From: Geodermatophilus pulveris
GTDB lineage: Bacteria; Actinomycetota; Actinomycetes; Mycobacteriales; Geodermatophilaceae
Length of the DNA stretch: 64,000 nucleotides
NCBI RefSeq assembly: GCF_900188375.1
Contig: NZ_FZOO01000007.1
Coordinates: 62,001 to 126,000, forward strand
Reading direction: 5' to 3'
Each line of letters begins with the position of its first letter. Positions within the stretch are counted from its first letter, which is position 1. The notes beneath the pieces are model-generated. The model saw only the letters and a program-made list of their open reading frames with translations. It searched no databases and had not been told where the DNA came from. Shown here piece after piece: positions 9,840 to 19,000 of this stretch. The translations under genes and the position numbers were made by a program.

Positions 9840-12772
9840 CCCCCGCGCCCGCCGTCCCGCAGCTCGCCGCGTTCCGGACCTGGTGCGCGGAGGCCGCCGG
9901 CGTCCCGCTGGACGCCCCCGGCGCCCTGCACGCCTTCTCCGTGGCCCAGCCGCGGCTGTTCTGGCGCACCCTGCTGGAGTGGACCGGGCTGCCCTGGTCC
10001 GGCTCGGCCGACGTGGTCCTCACCGACGGGGACGTGCGGACGGCGCGCTTCTTCCCCGACGTCCGGCTGAACTACGCCGAGGCCCTGCTGCGGCCGCTGG
10101 CCGGCGTCCCGGACGACGCCCCGGCGGTCACCGCCGTGCACGCCGGCCGGCCGGCCGACACCCTGACCCGCGGGCAGCTGCGCGCCGAGGTCGGGGCGAC
10201 CGCGGCCGCCCTGGCCGACGCCGGCCTGCGCGCGGGCGACCGGCTGGTGCTCGTCGCCCCGCACGCCGCCGGCACGATCGTCGTGGCCCTGGCCGCGGCC
10301 GCCCTGGGCGCCGCGGTCTCCACCGCCGCCCCCGACATGGGCGCCCCGGCGCTGCTCGGGCGGTTCGCGCAGGTCGAGCCGGTGCTGGCCGTGCTGGACC
10401 GGGCCGCCATGGGCGCCGGGACGGCGGACGCGCTGCTGGCCGGCCTGCCGACGGTGTGCCGGCTGGTCGCCCTGGACGACCTGCCGCCGGCCGCCGTGCC
10501 CACCGACCGGCTGGCCGACCTGGTGGCCGCGGCGGGCCCCTCCCCGGAGTGGGAGCGGCGGCCGTTCGACCACCCGCTGTTCGTGATGTTCTCCTCCGGC
10601 ACCACCGGCCCGCCCAAGGCGATGGTGCACGGCGCCGGCGGCACGCTGCTCGAGCACGTCAAGGAGCACCGGCTGCACGGCGACCTGACGCCGGCGGACA
10701 CGCTGTACTTCCACACCACCACCGCCTGGATGATGTGGAACTGGCAGCTGTCCGCGCTCGCCGTGGGCGCGCACGTGGTCACCTACGACGGCCCGGTCAC
10801 CGGCCCGGAGACGCTGTGGCGGCTGGTCGCCGAGCACGGGGTGACCGTCTTCGGCACCAGCCCGGCCTACCTGCAGCTGTGCCAGGACGCCGGCTGGTCC
10901 CCCGCCGCCCACGTGGACCTGTCCCGGGTGCGCGCGGTGCTGTCCACCGGCGCGGTGCTGCACGAGTGGCAGTTCGACTGGGTCGCCGAGCACGTCGGCC
11001 CGGTGCCGCTGCAGTCGATCTCCGGCGGCACCGACATCATCGGCTGCTTCGTGCTCGGCAGCCCGGAGGCCCCGGTGCGCCGCGGCCGGGCGCAGGCCCG
11101 CAGCCTGGGCCTGGACGTGGCCGCGGTCGACGCCGACGGCACCGAGGTCGTGGGGGCCGTCGGGGAGCTGGTCTGCCGCAACCCCTTCCCGTCCCGGCCG
11201 GTGGGCTTCCTGCGCGACCCGGACGGCGCCCGCTTCTGCGCCGCCTACTTCGCCGAGCACCCCGGCATGTGGACCCACGGGGACCTCGTCGACCTCGACG
11301 CCGACGGGTCGGCCCGGCTGCACGGGCGCTCCGACGGCGTGCTCAACATCGACGGCGTCCGCATCGGGCCCAGCGAGATCTACACCGTGCTGCGCGGTGT
11401 CCCCGAGGTCGCCGACGCCATGGCCGTCGAGCAGCGCGACCCCGACCGCGCCGGCGGGACCCGCATGGTGCTGCTCGCCGTGCTGCGCGACGGCGCCGAG
11501 CTGGACGAGGCGCTGCGGCGGACCATCCGGCGGCGGCTGCGCGAGCAGGCATCCCCGGCGCACGTGCCCGCGCTGCTCGTCGCCGTCCCGGAGCTGCCGC
11601 TGACCCACAACGGCAAGCGCTCGGAGCGCGCGGCCCGGGACGCGGTCAACGGCGACCCGGTGGCCAACGCCGACGCGCTGCGCTCCCCCGGCTGCCTGGA
11701 GGCCATCCGGGCGGCCGTCGCCGCGGCCGGCAGCGGCCCCGCCGCGGCCGCCGGCACCGGGGCCGGCGACCCGCTGCTGCGCGCGGTCACGGCGCTGTGG
11801 GCGGAGGTGCTGGGCACCGGGGGCATCGGCCCGGACGACGACTTCGCCGACCTGGGCGGCACCTCCCGGCAGGTGCTCAGCCTGCTGCGGCGGGTCCGGC
11901 TGGACCTGGGCGCCGACGTGCCGCTGCCGGTCTTCGCCGGGCAGCCCACCCCGCGCGGCCTGGCCCGTGCGGTGGCGGCCGCCGGGTCACCGGCCGACGG
12001 CGGCGTGGTGACGCTGCGCCCGGGGACCGGCCGGCCGGTGGTCCTCGTCGCCGACGCCTGGGGTCAGCTGAACCTGTACGCCGGGCTGGTGGAGCGGCTG
12101 GCCACCGACCGCCCCGTGCTCGGCCTGCAGCCCCGGCTCACCGGCCCGGACGGCACGCACGCGCCGATCGAGGAGGTCGCCGCGCAGGCGCTGGAGCGGC
12201 TGCGGGCGGCGCAGCCCGAGGGGCCCTACACGCTGGCCGGCTACTCCTTCGGCGGCCTGGTGGCCACCGCCATGACGACCGCGCTGGAGGCCGCCGGCGA
12301 GCCGGTCGCCTGGTTGGGGCTGCTCGACGTGCGCCCGCCGCGGGCGGCGCTGGACCCGGGGGAGCTGGCCGCCCAGCGGTGGGCCGGGCGGCTGCGCACG
12401 CTGCGCTCCGGCCGGGCCCTGGCCGCGGTGCGCCACCGGCTGGTCGCGGTCCCGGCCGGAGCGCCGTCCCCGGCCGCCGCGGCGGACCCGGGCGTCCGGG
12501 CCGACCCGGAACTGGCCTTCTTCACGCGGTCGGAGGCGGTCGGCGAGGCGTTCCGGCCCGGCGCGGTCGCCGCCCCGGTCACCTACTTCCTGGCCGAGGG
12601 CTCGCGGGCCGCCGTCCGCGGCACGCTGACCGCGTGGCGCCGGGTGGCCGCGGACCTGACCGTCGTCGACGTCCCCGGCCACCACGGCGACGTCGACGAC
12701 GACCGGGTCGGCATGCTCAGCGCCCAGCACGTGGGCACGCTCGCCGAGCGCTTCTCCGCCGCGCTGCGGTGA
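9836..12772 (+). CDS. NRPS-like adenylation-carrier-thioesterase protein with acetoacetyl-CoA-synthetase-like adenylation domain
   Basis: A 978-residue three-domain enzyme. Residues 1-600 form an adenylation domain resembling acetoacetyl-CoA synthetase more than amino-acid A domains: an ACS-type N-terminal cap (RLFWRTLLEWTGLPWSG), the ATP loop FSSGTTGPPKAMVHG near 251, TTTAWMMWNW near 300, and the catalytic-lysine motif THNGKRSE near 590. A carrier domain follows with DLGGTSRQ, the pantetheine serine being residue 677. A type I thioesterase has nucleophile GYSFGG (Ser804) and PGHHGDV near the C-terminus. No condensation, ketosynthase or reductase domain is seen. The product is unknown; a short beta-keto or related acid is the best guess for substrate. 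It overlaps its PPTase and is convergent with mfd. Confidence 0.85.
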   Translation: MTPAPAVPQLAAFRTWCAEAAGVPLDAPGALHAFSVAQPRLFWRTLLEWTGLPWSGSADVVLTDGDVRTARFFPDVRLNYAEALLRPLAGVPDDAPAVTAVHAGRPADTLTRGQLRAEVGATAAALADAGLRAGDRLVLVAPHAAGTIVVALAAAALGAAVSTAAPDMGAPALLGRFAQVEPVLAVLDRAAMGAGTADALLAGLPTVCRLVALDDLPPAAVPTDRLADLVAAAGPSPEWERRPFDHPLFVMFSSGTTGPPKAMVHGAGGTLLEHVKEHRLHGDLTPADTLYFHTTTAWMMWNWQLSALAVGAHVVTYDGPVTGPETLWRLVAEHGVTVFGTSPAYLQLCQDAGWSPAAHVDLSRVRAVLSTGAVLHEWQFDWVAEHVGPVPLQSISGGTDIIGCFVLGSPEAPVRRGRAQARSLGLDVAAVDADGTEVVGAVGELVCRNPFPSRPVGFLRDPDGARFCAAYFAEHPGMWTHGDLVDLDADGSARLHGRSDGVLNIDGVRIGPSEIYTVLRGVPEVADAMAVEQRDPDRAGGTRMVLLAVLRDGAELDEALRRTIRRRLREQASPAHVPALLVAVPELPLTHNGKRSERAARDAVNGDPVANADALRSPGCLEAIRAAVAAAGSGPAAAAGTGAGDPLLRAVTALWAEVLGTGGIGPDDDFADLGGTSRQVLSLLRRVRLDLGADVPLPVFAGQPTPRGLARAVAAAGSPADGGVVTLRPGTGRPVVLVADAWGQLNLYAGLVERLATDRPVLGLQPRLTGPDGTHAPIEEVAAQALERLRAAQPEGPYTLAGYSFGGLVATAMTTALEAAGEPVAWLGLLDVRPPRAALDPGELAAQRWAGRLRTLRSGRALAAVRHRLVAVPAGAPSPAAAADPGVRADPELAFFTRSEAVGEAFRPGAVAAPVTYFLAEGSRAAVRGTLTAWRRVAADLTVVDVPGHHGDVDDDRVGMLSAQHVGTLAERFSAALR

Positions 12773-12786
12773 CCGAGGGCCCGACG

Positions 12787-12840
12787 ATCATGGCGCCGTG
12801 ACCACGTCCCGGATGCCCGGCGTGGTCACGGTGCCGTGAT
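12787..12840. repeat. Palindromic hairpin between convergent genes, GATCATGGCGCC family
   Basis: Arms at 12787-12806 (atcatggcgccgtgaccacg) and 12821-12840 pair over 20 bases with only two G-U pairs; the loop has 14 bases. The position between the 3' ends of the A-T-TE gene and mfd suits a bidirectional terminator. A degenerate relative lies at 46807-46857, so it looks like a dispersed repeat. Confidence 0.6.
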
Positions 12841-12858
12841 CGCGGTGGTCGACCGGCC

Positions 12859-15800
12859 TCACGACGCCGCGGCGACGGGCTGCTCCAGGAGGGCCCGCAG
12901 CAGCGAGTGCAGGTGGTCCAGCAGCGCTCCGTCGCGCAGCGGCGTGCGCCGGTCCGGGCCGACCGGCAGCTTGAGCGAGACGGTGTCGACGGTGGCCTTG
13001 TAGGTCGCGCCGTCGGCCAGCCGGGCCAGCCGCAGCTGCTTGGACTCCGGCAGCGGGACCGGGCTGATCCGGATCGCCCGGCCCTGCAGGGACACCTCGG
13101 TGATCCCCCACTGCCGCACCGCGGCGCGGAAGCGGGCCACGGCCAGCAGGTTGAGCACCGGCGCCGGCGGGGCGCCGTAGCGGTCGGTGAGCTCGTCGAG
13201 CACCGCCTGCGCCTGCTCGTCGGACTGCACCGAGGCCACCTTGCGGTAGGCCTCCATCCGCAGCCGCTCCCCGGGCACGTAGTCGTGCGGCAGGTGCGCG
13301 TCGACCGGCAGGTCCACCCGCACGTCGGCCGGCTCGGCCGGCGGCTCCTCGCCGGACAGCTGCGCCCGGTAGTCGGTGACCGCCTCCCCGACCAGCCGCA
13401 CGTACAGGTCGAAGCCGACCCCGGCGATGTGCCCGGACTGCTCCCCGCCGAGCAGGTTGCCCGACCCGCGGATCTCCAGGTCCTTCATCGCCACCGCCAT
13501 GCCGGCTCCGAGGTCGGTGTTGTGCGCGATGGTGGTCAGCCGGTCCACCGAGGTCTCGGTCAGCGGCCGGCTCGGGTCGTAGGTGAAGTACGCGTAGGCC
13601 CGCTCCCGGCCGCGGCCGACCCGGCCGCGGATCTGGTGCAGCTGGGACAGGCCGAAGGTGTCCGCCCGGTCGACGATCAGCGTGTTGGCGTTGGGGATGT
13701 CCAGGCCGGACTCCACGATCGTGGTGGCGACCAGGACGTCGTACTCCTTCTCCCAGAAGCCGACCATGATCCGCTCGAGCTCGTGCTCCCGCATCTGCCC
13801 GTGACCCACGGCCACGCGGGCCTCGGGCACCAGGCCGCGGATCTTCGCCGCGGCCTTGTCGATCGACTGCACCCGGTTGTGGATGACGAAGACCTGCCCG
13901 TCGCGCAGGAGCTCCCGGCGGATGGCGGCGGCCATCTGCTTGTCGTCCCACGCCCCGACGTAGGTCAGCACCGGGTGCCGCTCCTCCGGCGGGGTCAGGA
14001 TCGTCGACATCTCCCGGATGCCGGTCAGGCTCATCTCCAGGGTGCGCGGGATCGGGGTGGCCGACATCGACAGCACGTCGACCGCCGTCCGCATGGTCTT
14101 CAGGTACTCCTTGTGCTCGACGCCGAAGCGCTGCTCCTCGTCGACGACGACCAGCCCGAGGTCCTTGAACCGGGTGGTCGGCTGCAGCAGCCGGTGCGTC
14201 CCGACCAGGACGTCGACCTCCCCGGCGGCCAGCTGCCGCAGCGTCTCGGCGCTCTCCGCGTCGGACTGGAAGCGGGACAGCACCCTCACCGTCACCGGGA
14301 ACTGGGCGAACCGCTCGGAGAAGGTCTTGTAGTGCTGGTTGGCCAGCAGCGTCGTGGGCACCAGGACGGCGACCTGCTTGCCGTCCTGCACCGCCTTGAA
14401 CGCCGCCCGGACGGCGATCTCGGTCTTCCCGTAGCCGACGTCGCCGCAGATGATCCGGTCCATCGGGACCGGATTCTGCATGTCCACCTTGACCTCGTCG
14501 ATCGCGGCCAGCTGGTCGGGGGTCTCGGTGAACGGGAAGGCGTCCTCCAGCTCCCGCTGCCAGACGGTGTCCGGGCCGAAGGCGTGGCCCGTGGTGGCCA
14601 TCCGCGCGGAGTACAGCCGGATGAGCTCGGCGGCGATCTGCTTGACCGCCCGGCGCGCCTGGCCCTTGGTCTTCTGCCAGTCCGCGCCGCCGAGCTTGGA
14701 CAGCGCCGGGGCCTCCCCGCCGACGTAGCGGGTGAGCTGGTCCAGCGCGTCGGTGGGCACGAACAGCCGGTCCGGCGGCTGGTTCCGCTTGGACGGCGCG
14801 TACTCGACGATCAGGTAGTCCCGCTGCCCGCCGTGCACGGTGCGGCTGACCATCTCCACGTAGCGGCCGATGCCGTGGTGCTCGTGCACGACCAGGTCGC
14901 CGGGCTGCAGCTGGACCAGGTCGACGGCGTTGCGGCGGCGGGCCGGCATCTTGACCGCGTCGCGCATCGTCGTCCCGCGCGAGCCGGTGAGGTCGTGCTC
15001 GGTGAGCAGCGCCAGGCCCACGCCGGGCAGCGCGAAGCCGGACTCCAGGGTGCCCTGGGTGACGTGGGCCAGCCGCGGCTCGGGGGCCGTGGCGACGTCG
15101 GGGACCAGCCGGGTGCCGATCTCGGCCTCGGTGAACTGGTCGGCGGCGCGCTGGGCGGGCCCGGGGCCGGCGAAGGTGACCACGACCCGCCAGCCGTCGC
15201 GGGACCAGGCGCGCAGCTGCTCCACCGCGCGCGGCACGTCGCCGGCGAAGCGCTCGACGGGTGTCGCGTCCAGGGCGACGTGCGTGTCGTCGTCCTCGGT
15301 GGAGAGCGTGAAGGCCCCGGTGGTCCACCACGGCAGCCCGCGGCCGCGGGCGGCGGCCTCGACGTCGGCGAGGTCGCGGAAGGAGGAGGCGCCCAGGTCC
15401 AGCGGCGCGTCGCCGGCCTCGGCGGCGGTCGCCCAGGAGGCGGCGAGGAACTCCTCGGCGGTGCGCACCAGGTCCGCCGCCCGGCTGCGCACCCGCTCGG
15501 GGTCGCAGACCAGCACGTGCGTGCCGGCCGGCACCAGGTCGGTGAGCAGCTGCAGCTCCGCTGTGTCCCCACCCGCCCCACCGCCCCCGCTGATCAGCGC
15601 GGGGGTGAGCGACTCCATGCCCTCGACGGCGATGCCCTCGGCCAGCTTGCCGAGCACCTCCACCAGCCCCGGGTGCGTCACGGCCAGCTCGGCGGCGCGG
15701 GCACGGACGGCGTCGGTGAGCAGCAGCTCGCGGCACGGCGGGGCCCACAGCCGGTCGGGCCGCTCGTCGAGCGAGCGCTGGTCGGCGGCGGAGAAGTACC

Positions 15801-16428
15801 GCAGCTCGTCGACCTCGTCGCCCCAGAACTCCACCCGGACCGGGTGCGGCTCGGTGGGCGGGAAGACGTCGAGCAGGCCGCCGCGGACGGCGAACTCCCC
15901 GCGCTTCTCCACCAGCTCCACGCGGGTGTAGGCGGCGTCGGCCAGCGCGCGGGCGACGTCGTCGAGCTCGGTGGTGTCCCCGGGCTGGAGCTCCACGGGC
16001 ACCAGGTCGCCGAGGCCGGGGGCCAGCGGCTGCAGCACGCTGCGCACCGGCGCGACCAGCACGTCGACCGTGCCGTTCCGGCCCGGGTGGGTCAGGTCGC
16101 GCAGCACCGCGAGCCGCCGGCCGACGGTGTCCGCGCGCGGGGAGAGCCGCTCATGCGGCAGCGTCTCCCAGGCGGGGAACACCTCGGTGCGCCGCCCGGG
16201 CAGGAAGCAGCGCAGCTGGTCGGCCACCTGGTCGGCGTCCCGCTCGCCCGCCGTCACCACGAGGACGGGCACGCCCGCACCGCCCCGGTCGGCCGCCAGC
16301 GCGGCGGCGACCAGCGGCTGGACGGACGGCGGCGCGGTGACCGCCAGCTCGGCGTTCCCGGCCGAAGCCACGACACGGGCCACGCCGGGGTCGGTGAGGA
16401 CGACGTCGAGCACGCCGCGGAGGGTCAC
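12859..16428 (-). CDS. mfd: Transcription-repair coupling factor Mfd
   Basis: ATP-dependent translocase that removes RNA polymerase stalled at lesions and recruits UvrA. At 1189 residues it is full length. The order is an N-terminal UvrB-like module (LVVTAGERDADQVADQLRCF; ETLPHERLSP), then the CarD-like RNA polymerase interaction domain (GDLVVHEHHGIGRYVEMVSR near 495). The SF2 motor follows, with Walker A GDVGYGKTEIAVRAAF, DEEQRFG and SMSATPIPRTLEMSL, then GRVGRGRERAYAYF in the second RecA lobe and the C-terminal TRCF domain. Start GTG 16428 has CAGGAGACT upstream. It follows the EPS-side genes in the same direction after 64 bases. Confidence 0.97.
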   Translation of the reverse strand: MTLRGVLDVVLTDPGVARVVASAGNAELAVTAPPSVQPLVAAALAADRGGAGVPVLVVTAGERDADQVADQLRCFLPGRRTEVFPAWETLPHERLSPRADTVGRRLAVLRDLTHPGRNGTVDVLVAPVRSVLQPLAPGLGDLVPVELQPGDTTELDDVARALADAAYTRVELVEKRGEFAVRGGLLDVFPPTEPHPVRVEFWGDEVDELRYFSAADQRSLDERPDRLWAPPCRELLLTDAVRARAAELAVTHPGLVEVLGKLAEGIAVEGMESLTPALISGGGGAGGDTAELQLLTDLVPAGTHVLVCDPERVRSRAADLVRTAEEFLAASWATAAEAGDAPLDLGASSFRDLADVEAAARGRGLPWWTTGAFTLSTEDDDTHVALDATPVERFAGDVPRAVEQLRAWSRDGWRVVVTFAGPGPAQRAADQFTEAEIGTRLVPDVATAPEPRLAHVTQGTLESGFALPGVGLALLTEHDLTGSRGTTMRDAVKMPARRRNAVDLVQLQPGDLVVHEHHGIGRYVEMVSRTVHGGQRDYLIVEYAPSKRNQPPDRLFVPTDALDQLTRYVGGEAPALSKLGGADWQKTKGQARRAVKQIAAELIRLYSARMATTGHAFGPDTVWQRELEDAFPFTETPDQLAAIDEVKVDMQNPVPMDRIICGDVGYGKTEIAVRAAFKAVQDGKQVAVLVPTTLLANQHYKTFSERFAQFPVTVRVLSRFQSDAESAETLRQLAAGEVDVLVGTHRLLQPTTRFKDLGLVVVDEEQRFGVEHKEYLKTMRTAVDVLSMSATPIPRTLEMSLTGIREMSTILTPPEERHPVLTYVGAWDDKQMAAAIRRELLRDGQVFVIHNRVQSIDKAAAKIRGLVPEARVAVGHGQMREHELERIMVGFWEKEYDVLVATTIVESGLDIPNANTLIVDRADTFGLSQLHQIRGRVGRGRERAYAYFTYDPSRPLTETSVDRLTTIAHNTDLGAGMAVAMKDLEIRGSGNLLGGEQSGHIAGVGFDLYVRLVGEAVTDYRAQLSGEEPPAEPADVRVDLPVDAHLPHDYVPGERLRMEAYRKVASVQSDEQAQAVLDELTDRYGAPPAPVLNLLAVARFRAAVRQWGITEVSLQGRAIRISPVPLPESKQLRLARLADGATYKATVDTVSLKLPVGPDRRTPLRDGALLDHLHSLLRALLEQPVAAAS

Positions 16429-16492
16429 GCAGTCTCCTGGAGTCCGTGGCCGCACGCGCCGCGCCGGGTGCGCGGGGGGCCGTCCCCCGAGG

Positions 16493-17251
16493 TTAGCCCC
16501 GCACGGGCACCGGGGTCGCGGCGCTGCGACCTGCACCCGGCCCTCCGGCGGCGCGGGCCCGCCGCCGGTCGGCGAGGCGGCCCGCGACGTACCCGACCGA
16601 GGCGCTCAGGACGACCAGCTCCCCGCCGTCCTCCACCGTGCCGACGACGTCGCCGACCCAGCTGTCCAGGAAGAGCACGTGCACCTGGTCGAGGACGGCG
16701 CCGCAGAAGACGTAGGCCGCGACGAGCACGGCCATGCCCCGGCTGGCCCGTCGGTCCCACCCGTCGGCGCGGCGGTGCAGCAGCACCGCGGCCAGCAGCG
16801 GGGCCGCGGCCAGCAGGGCCCACAGCAGCAGCTCGCCGAGGTCGCTGGCCCGCAGGCCCAGGAACCCGTCGGGCGGGAACCACAGCCGCGCGGCCAGCCG
16901 GTCGGCGAGCCAGGCGCCGCGGTTCTCGTGCAGCCGCAGGGAGTCGTCGGCGAGGGCCAGCAGGAACAGCGCGGCGTACGCGGCCCAGACCAGGTGGCGG
17001 GTGAGCAGGCACAGGGCCAGCAGCAGCAGCCCGAGCACCGCCTGGTGGGCGTAGCCCACGACCTCGGCCCAGCCGCCGTCGGTCTCCAGCAGCCACGGGT
17101 CGGTGAGGTCCGGGCCGGCCGTGACCAGGCGGACGACGGAGGCTGCGATCAGCGCCAGGTCGACCGCCAGCAGGGCGGCGAGCAGCGGGACCGGTCCCAC
17201 CGCCGCGAGCCGCCCGCGCGGTGCCGGCCCGGTCGTCGTGTCCTCGGTCAT
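16493..17251 (-). CDS. Polytopic membrane protein of unknown function
   Basis: A 252-residue protein with about six hydrophobic spans (for example PLLAALLAVDLALIAASVV near 23, AVLGLLLLALCLL near 65, YAALFLLAL near 86, LLLWALLAAAPLLAAVLL near 137). I recognise no domain. ADDSLRLHEN near 94 is a charged, possibly functional loop between spans. The start ATG 17251 is well supported by GGGGAGGTGGGGC immediately upstream. It sits between the lipoprotein hydrolase (69-base gap) and mfd, on the same strand, at the end of the EPS-linked chain. Confidence 0.7.
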   Translation of the reverse strand: MTEDTTTGPAPRGRLAAVGPVPLLAALLAVDLALIAASVVRLVTAGPDLTDPWLLETDGGWAEVVGYAHQAVLGLLLLALCLLTRHLVWAAYAALFLLALADDSLRLHENRGAWLADRLAARLWFPPDGFLGLRASDLGELLLWALLAAAPLLAAVLLHRRADGWDRRASRGMAVLVAAYVFCGAVLDQVHVLFLDSWVGDVVGTVEDGGELVVLSASVGYVAGRLADRRRARAAGGPGAGRSAATPVPVRG

Positions 17252-17319
17252 GCCCCACCTCCCCCGGACCGCCCGGCGGGCGGCCCTCGTGCCCAGTCCA
17301 CCGAGGGGCGGGCGGACGC

Positions 17320-18234
17320 TCAACTCCCCGGCGCCGGCGGTGCCCCCAAGGGGGGAGCCGCGGTCGACGCGAAGAGGTCCAGCAGCGCGCCCAGGTCGTA
17401 GTGGCTGGGGTCGCCGTGCTCCCCCTCCGCCGCGCGCACGACGGCGCTGCCGCCGTCGGCCACCACCTGGGCGGCGCAGACGTCGGCGTTGCGGGCGCGG
17501 TCGACGACGGTGTCCTCCGCCGACGCCCAGAAGACCGCCGGGACGGCGGCGTCCAGCCGGACCGGGGACAGCGCCCGCAGCGCCCCGTCGACCGCGGGGC
17601 CGTACGCCGTGTCGATCGACGCGGCGTGGTCGTCGTACACCGACCCCAGGTCGCACAGCGGCTGGATGCCGGCGTAGGCGCGCAGCCCCGGGATCCGCCG
17701 GCCCTCGACGAGCCGCGCGCCGGCCAGGCCACCCATCGACTCGGCCACCAGGTACACGTCCGTGGCGTCCACCAGGTCGGTCACGGCGGCGGCCAGGGCC
17801 GCGTGGGCGTCGACGCTCGCCGCGTCGCCCCAGGCGTCGCCCCCCGCGTCGCTGGCGGCCACGGCGTACCCCGCGGCCACGAGCCCGTCGGCCAGCGCAC
17901 CGAACCCCTCGCCGGCCAGCACGGCGGTGCCGCGGGCGTCGAGGCCGTGGGCGTAGAGGACCAGCCGGCCGTTGGGCTGCTGCGGGCGGACGACGACCGC
18001 GGCCTGCCCGCCCACCTCGACCTCGTGGACGCCGGGGCCCAGGTCCGGCAGGGGCTCGGCGACCGTCGCGGGCGACACGGACTCGGCGGGCGGCACGCGG
18101 TCGGCGGGCGGCACCGGGGCGGCGGCCGGGCCCGCGGCCGGCACCGCGGGGGCGGAGCAGCCGCCGAGCAGGGCGGCGACGGCCAGTGCGGCCGCGGCGC
18201 GACCCGCCCCCCGCCGCGGGCGGCGCCGGGTCAC
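17320..18234 (-). CDS. Alpha/beta-hydrolase lipoprotein
   Basis: A 304-residue secreted lipoprotein: signal segment AAAALAVAALLGGC with the lipobox cysteine near residue 26, a proline/alanine-rich linker, then an alpha/beta-hydrolase fold. Seen are VLYAHGLDARG (oxyanion region), the nucleophile elbow VAESMGGLAG (Ser near 165), WASAEDTVVD (acid) and GEHGDPSHY (histidine). It probably acts outside the membrane as an esterase, lipase or peptidase; the substrate cannot be read. It is 16 bases after the deacetylase stop, so it may belong to the EPS operon and process or de-esterify surface polymer. Confidence 0.75.
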   Translation of the reverse strand: MTRRRPRRGAGRAAAALAVAALLGGCSAPAVPAAGPAAAPVPPADRVPPAESVSPATVAEPLPDLGPGVHEVEVGGQAAVVVRPQQPNGRLVLYAHGLDARGTAVLAGEGFGALADGLVAAGYAVAASDAGGDAWGDAASVDAHAALAAAVTDLVDATDVYLVAESMGGLAGARLVEGRRIPGLRAYAGIQPLCDLGSVYDDHAASIDTAYGPAVDGALRALSPVRLDAAVPAVFWASAEDTVVDRARNADVCAAQVVADGGSAVVRAAEGEHGDPSHYDLGALLDLFASTAAPPLGAPPAPGS

Positions 18235-18250
18235 CGCCGGTGCGGCCGGC

Positions 18251-19000
18251 TCACCGGACGCGCAGGTGGTGGCGGGCGAGCCGGGCGACCAGGTGGGCGC
18301 CGGTGTCGCCGGGGGCGACGTAGCAGCGGGGCACGGTGAACCGGTCGCCGGGCCGGTAGTCGCCGGTGACGCAGGCGTGGTCGTAGCCGGCGGACCGCAC
18401 CGCCTCGGCGGCGGCCTCGTCGAAGTCGCCCCACGGGTAGCAGAAGCCGGGGACCTCGGCCTGCAGGACGTCCTCCAGCACCCGGCGGCTGCCGGCGACC
18501 TCGCGGGACAGCGTGGCCGGGTCGGCGCCGGCCAGCCGGACGTGGGTCAGCGTGTGGCTGCCGACCTCGTGCCCCGCGGCGGCCACGGCGCGCACCCCGT
18601 CGGCGTCGAGCAGGGCCAGCCGCGGGCCGTCGTCCCAGCCGTTCCAGCCGCCGAGCCGGCCGGCCACGACGTAGAGCGTGCCGGTCATCCCGTGCCGGGC
18701 CAGCACGGGGACCGCCTCGTGCAGGAAGTCGGTGTAGCCGTCGTCGAAGGTGAGCCCGACCAGGCCCCGGGCGCGGCCCCGGTCCGCGGCGGCCACCAGC
18801 TCGCCCAGCGACACACCGCGCAGGCCCAGCCGGCGCAGCAGCCGCAGGTGCCGGTCGAGGCGGCCGGGGTGCACCCGCACGCGGTGCGGGTCGGGCAGCT
18901 CCGAGGTGCTGATCGAGTGGTACATGAGCACCGGCGGCAGCGACACCCGCGGACCGCGCGGCCGCACCCCGGCGCCCGCGCCGGCCGGCCGGGCGGTCAC
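18251..19000 (-). CDS. Polysaccharide deacetylase (CE4, NodB domain)
   Basis: Predicted metal-dependent N- or O-deacetylase acting on surface polysaccharide. The 249-residue product shows PPVLMYHSIS near 22, the catalytic LTFDDGYTDF (D and metal-binding D near 79-85), the metal histidines in GSHTLTH, and CYPWGDFD. No signal peptide is obvious. Start GTG 19000 overlaps the stop of the nucleotidyltransferase gene (GTGA), so the two are translationally coupled. It is one of two CE4 genes in the locus; the other is at 25759. Confidence 0.87.
   Translation of the reverse strand: MTARPAGAGAGVRPRGPRVSLPPVLMYHSISTSELPDPHRVRVHPGRLDRHLRLLRRLGLRGVSLGELVAAADRGRARGLVGLTFDDGYTDFLHEAVPVLARHGMTGTLYVVAGRLGGWNGWDDGPRLALLDADGVRAVAAAGHEVGSHTLTHVRLAGADPATLSREVAGSRRVLEDVLQAEVPGFCYPWGDFDEAAAEAVRSAGYDHACVTGDYRPGDRFTVPRCYVAPGDTGAHLVARLARHHLRVR

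Noticed and set aside
7691-11608. 1305-codon minus-strand open frame
   Set aside because: It runs through mazG, the SurA-like gene and the A-T-TE gene in a wrong frame or strand; low-complexity translation only.
12907-17004. 1365-codon plus-strand open frame opposite mfd
   Set aside because: It is antisense to the intact mfd gene, has no family motifs, and is Gly/Arg/Val/His-rich as expected for a GC-rich shadow frame.
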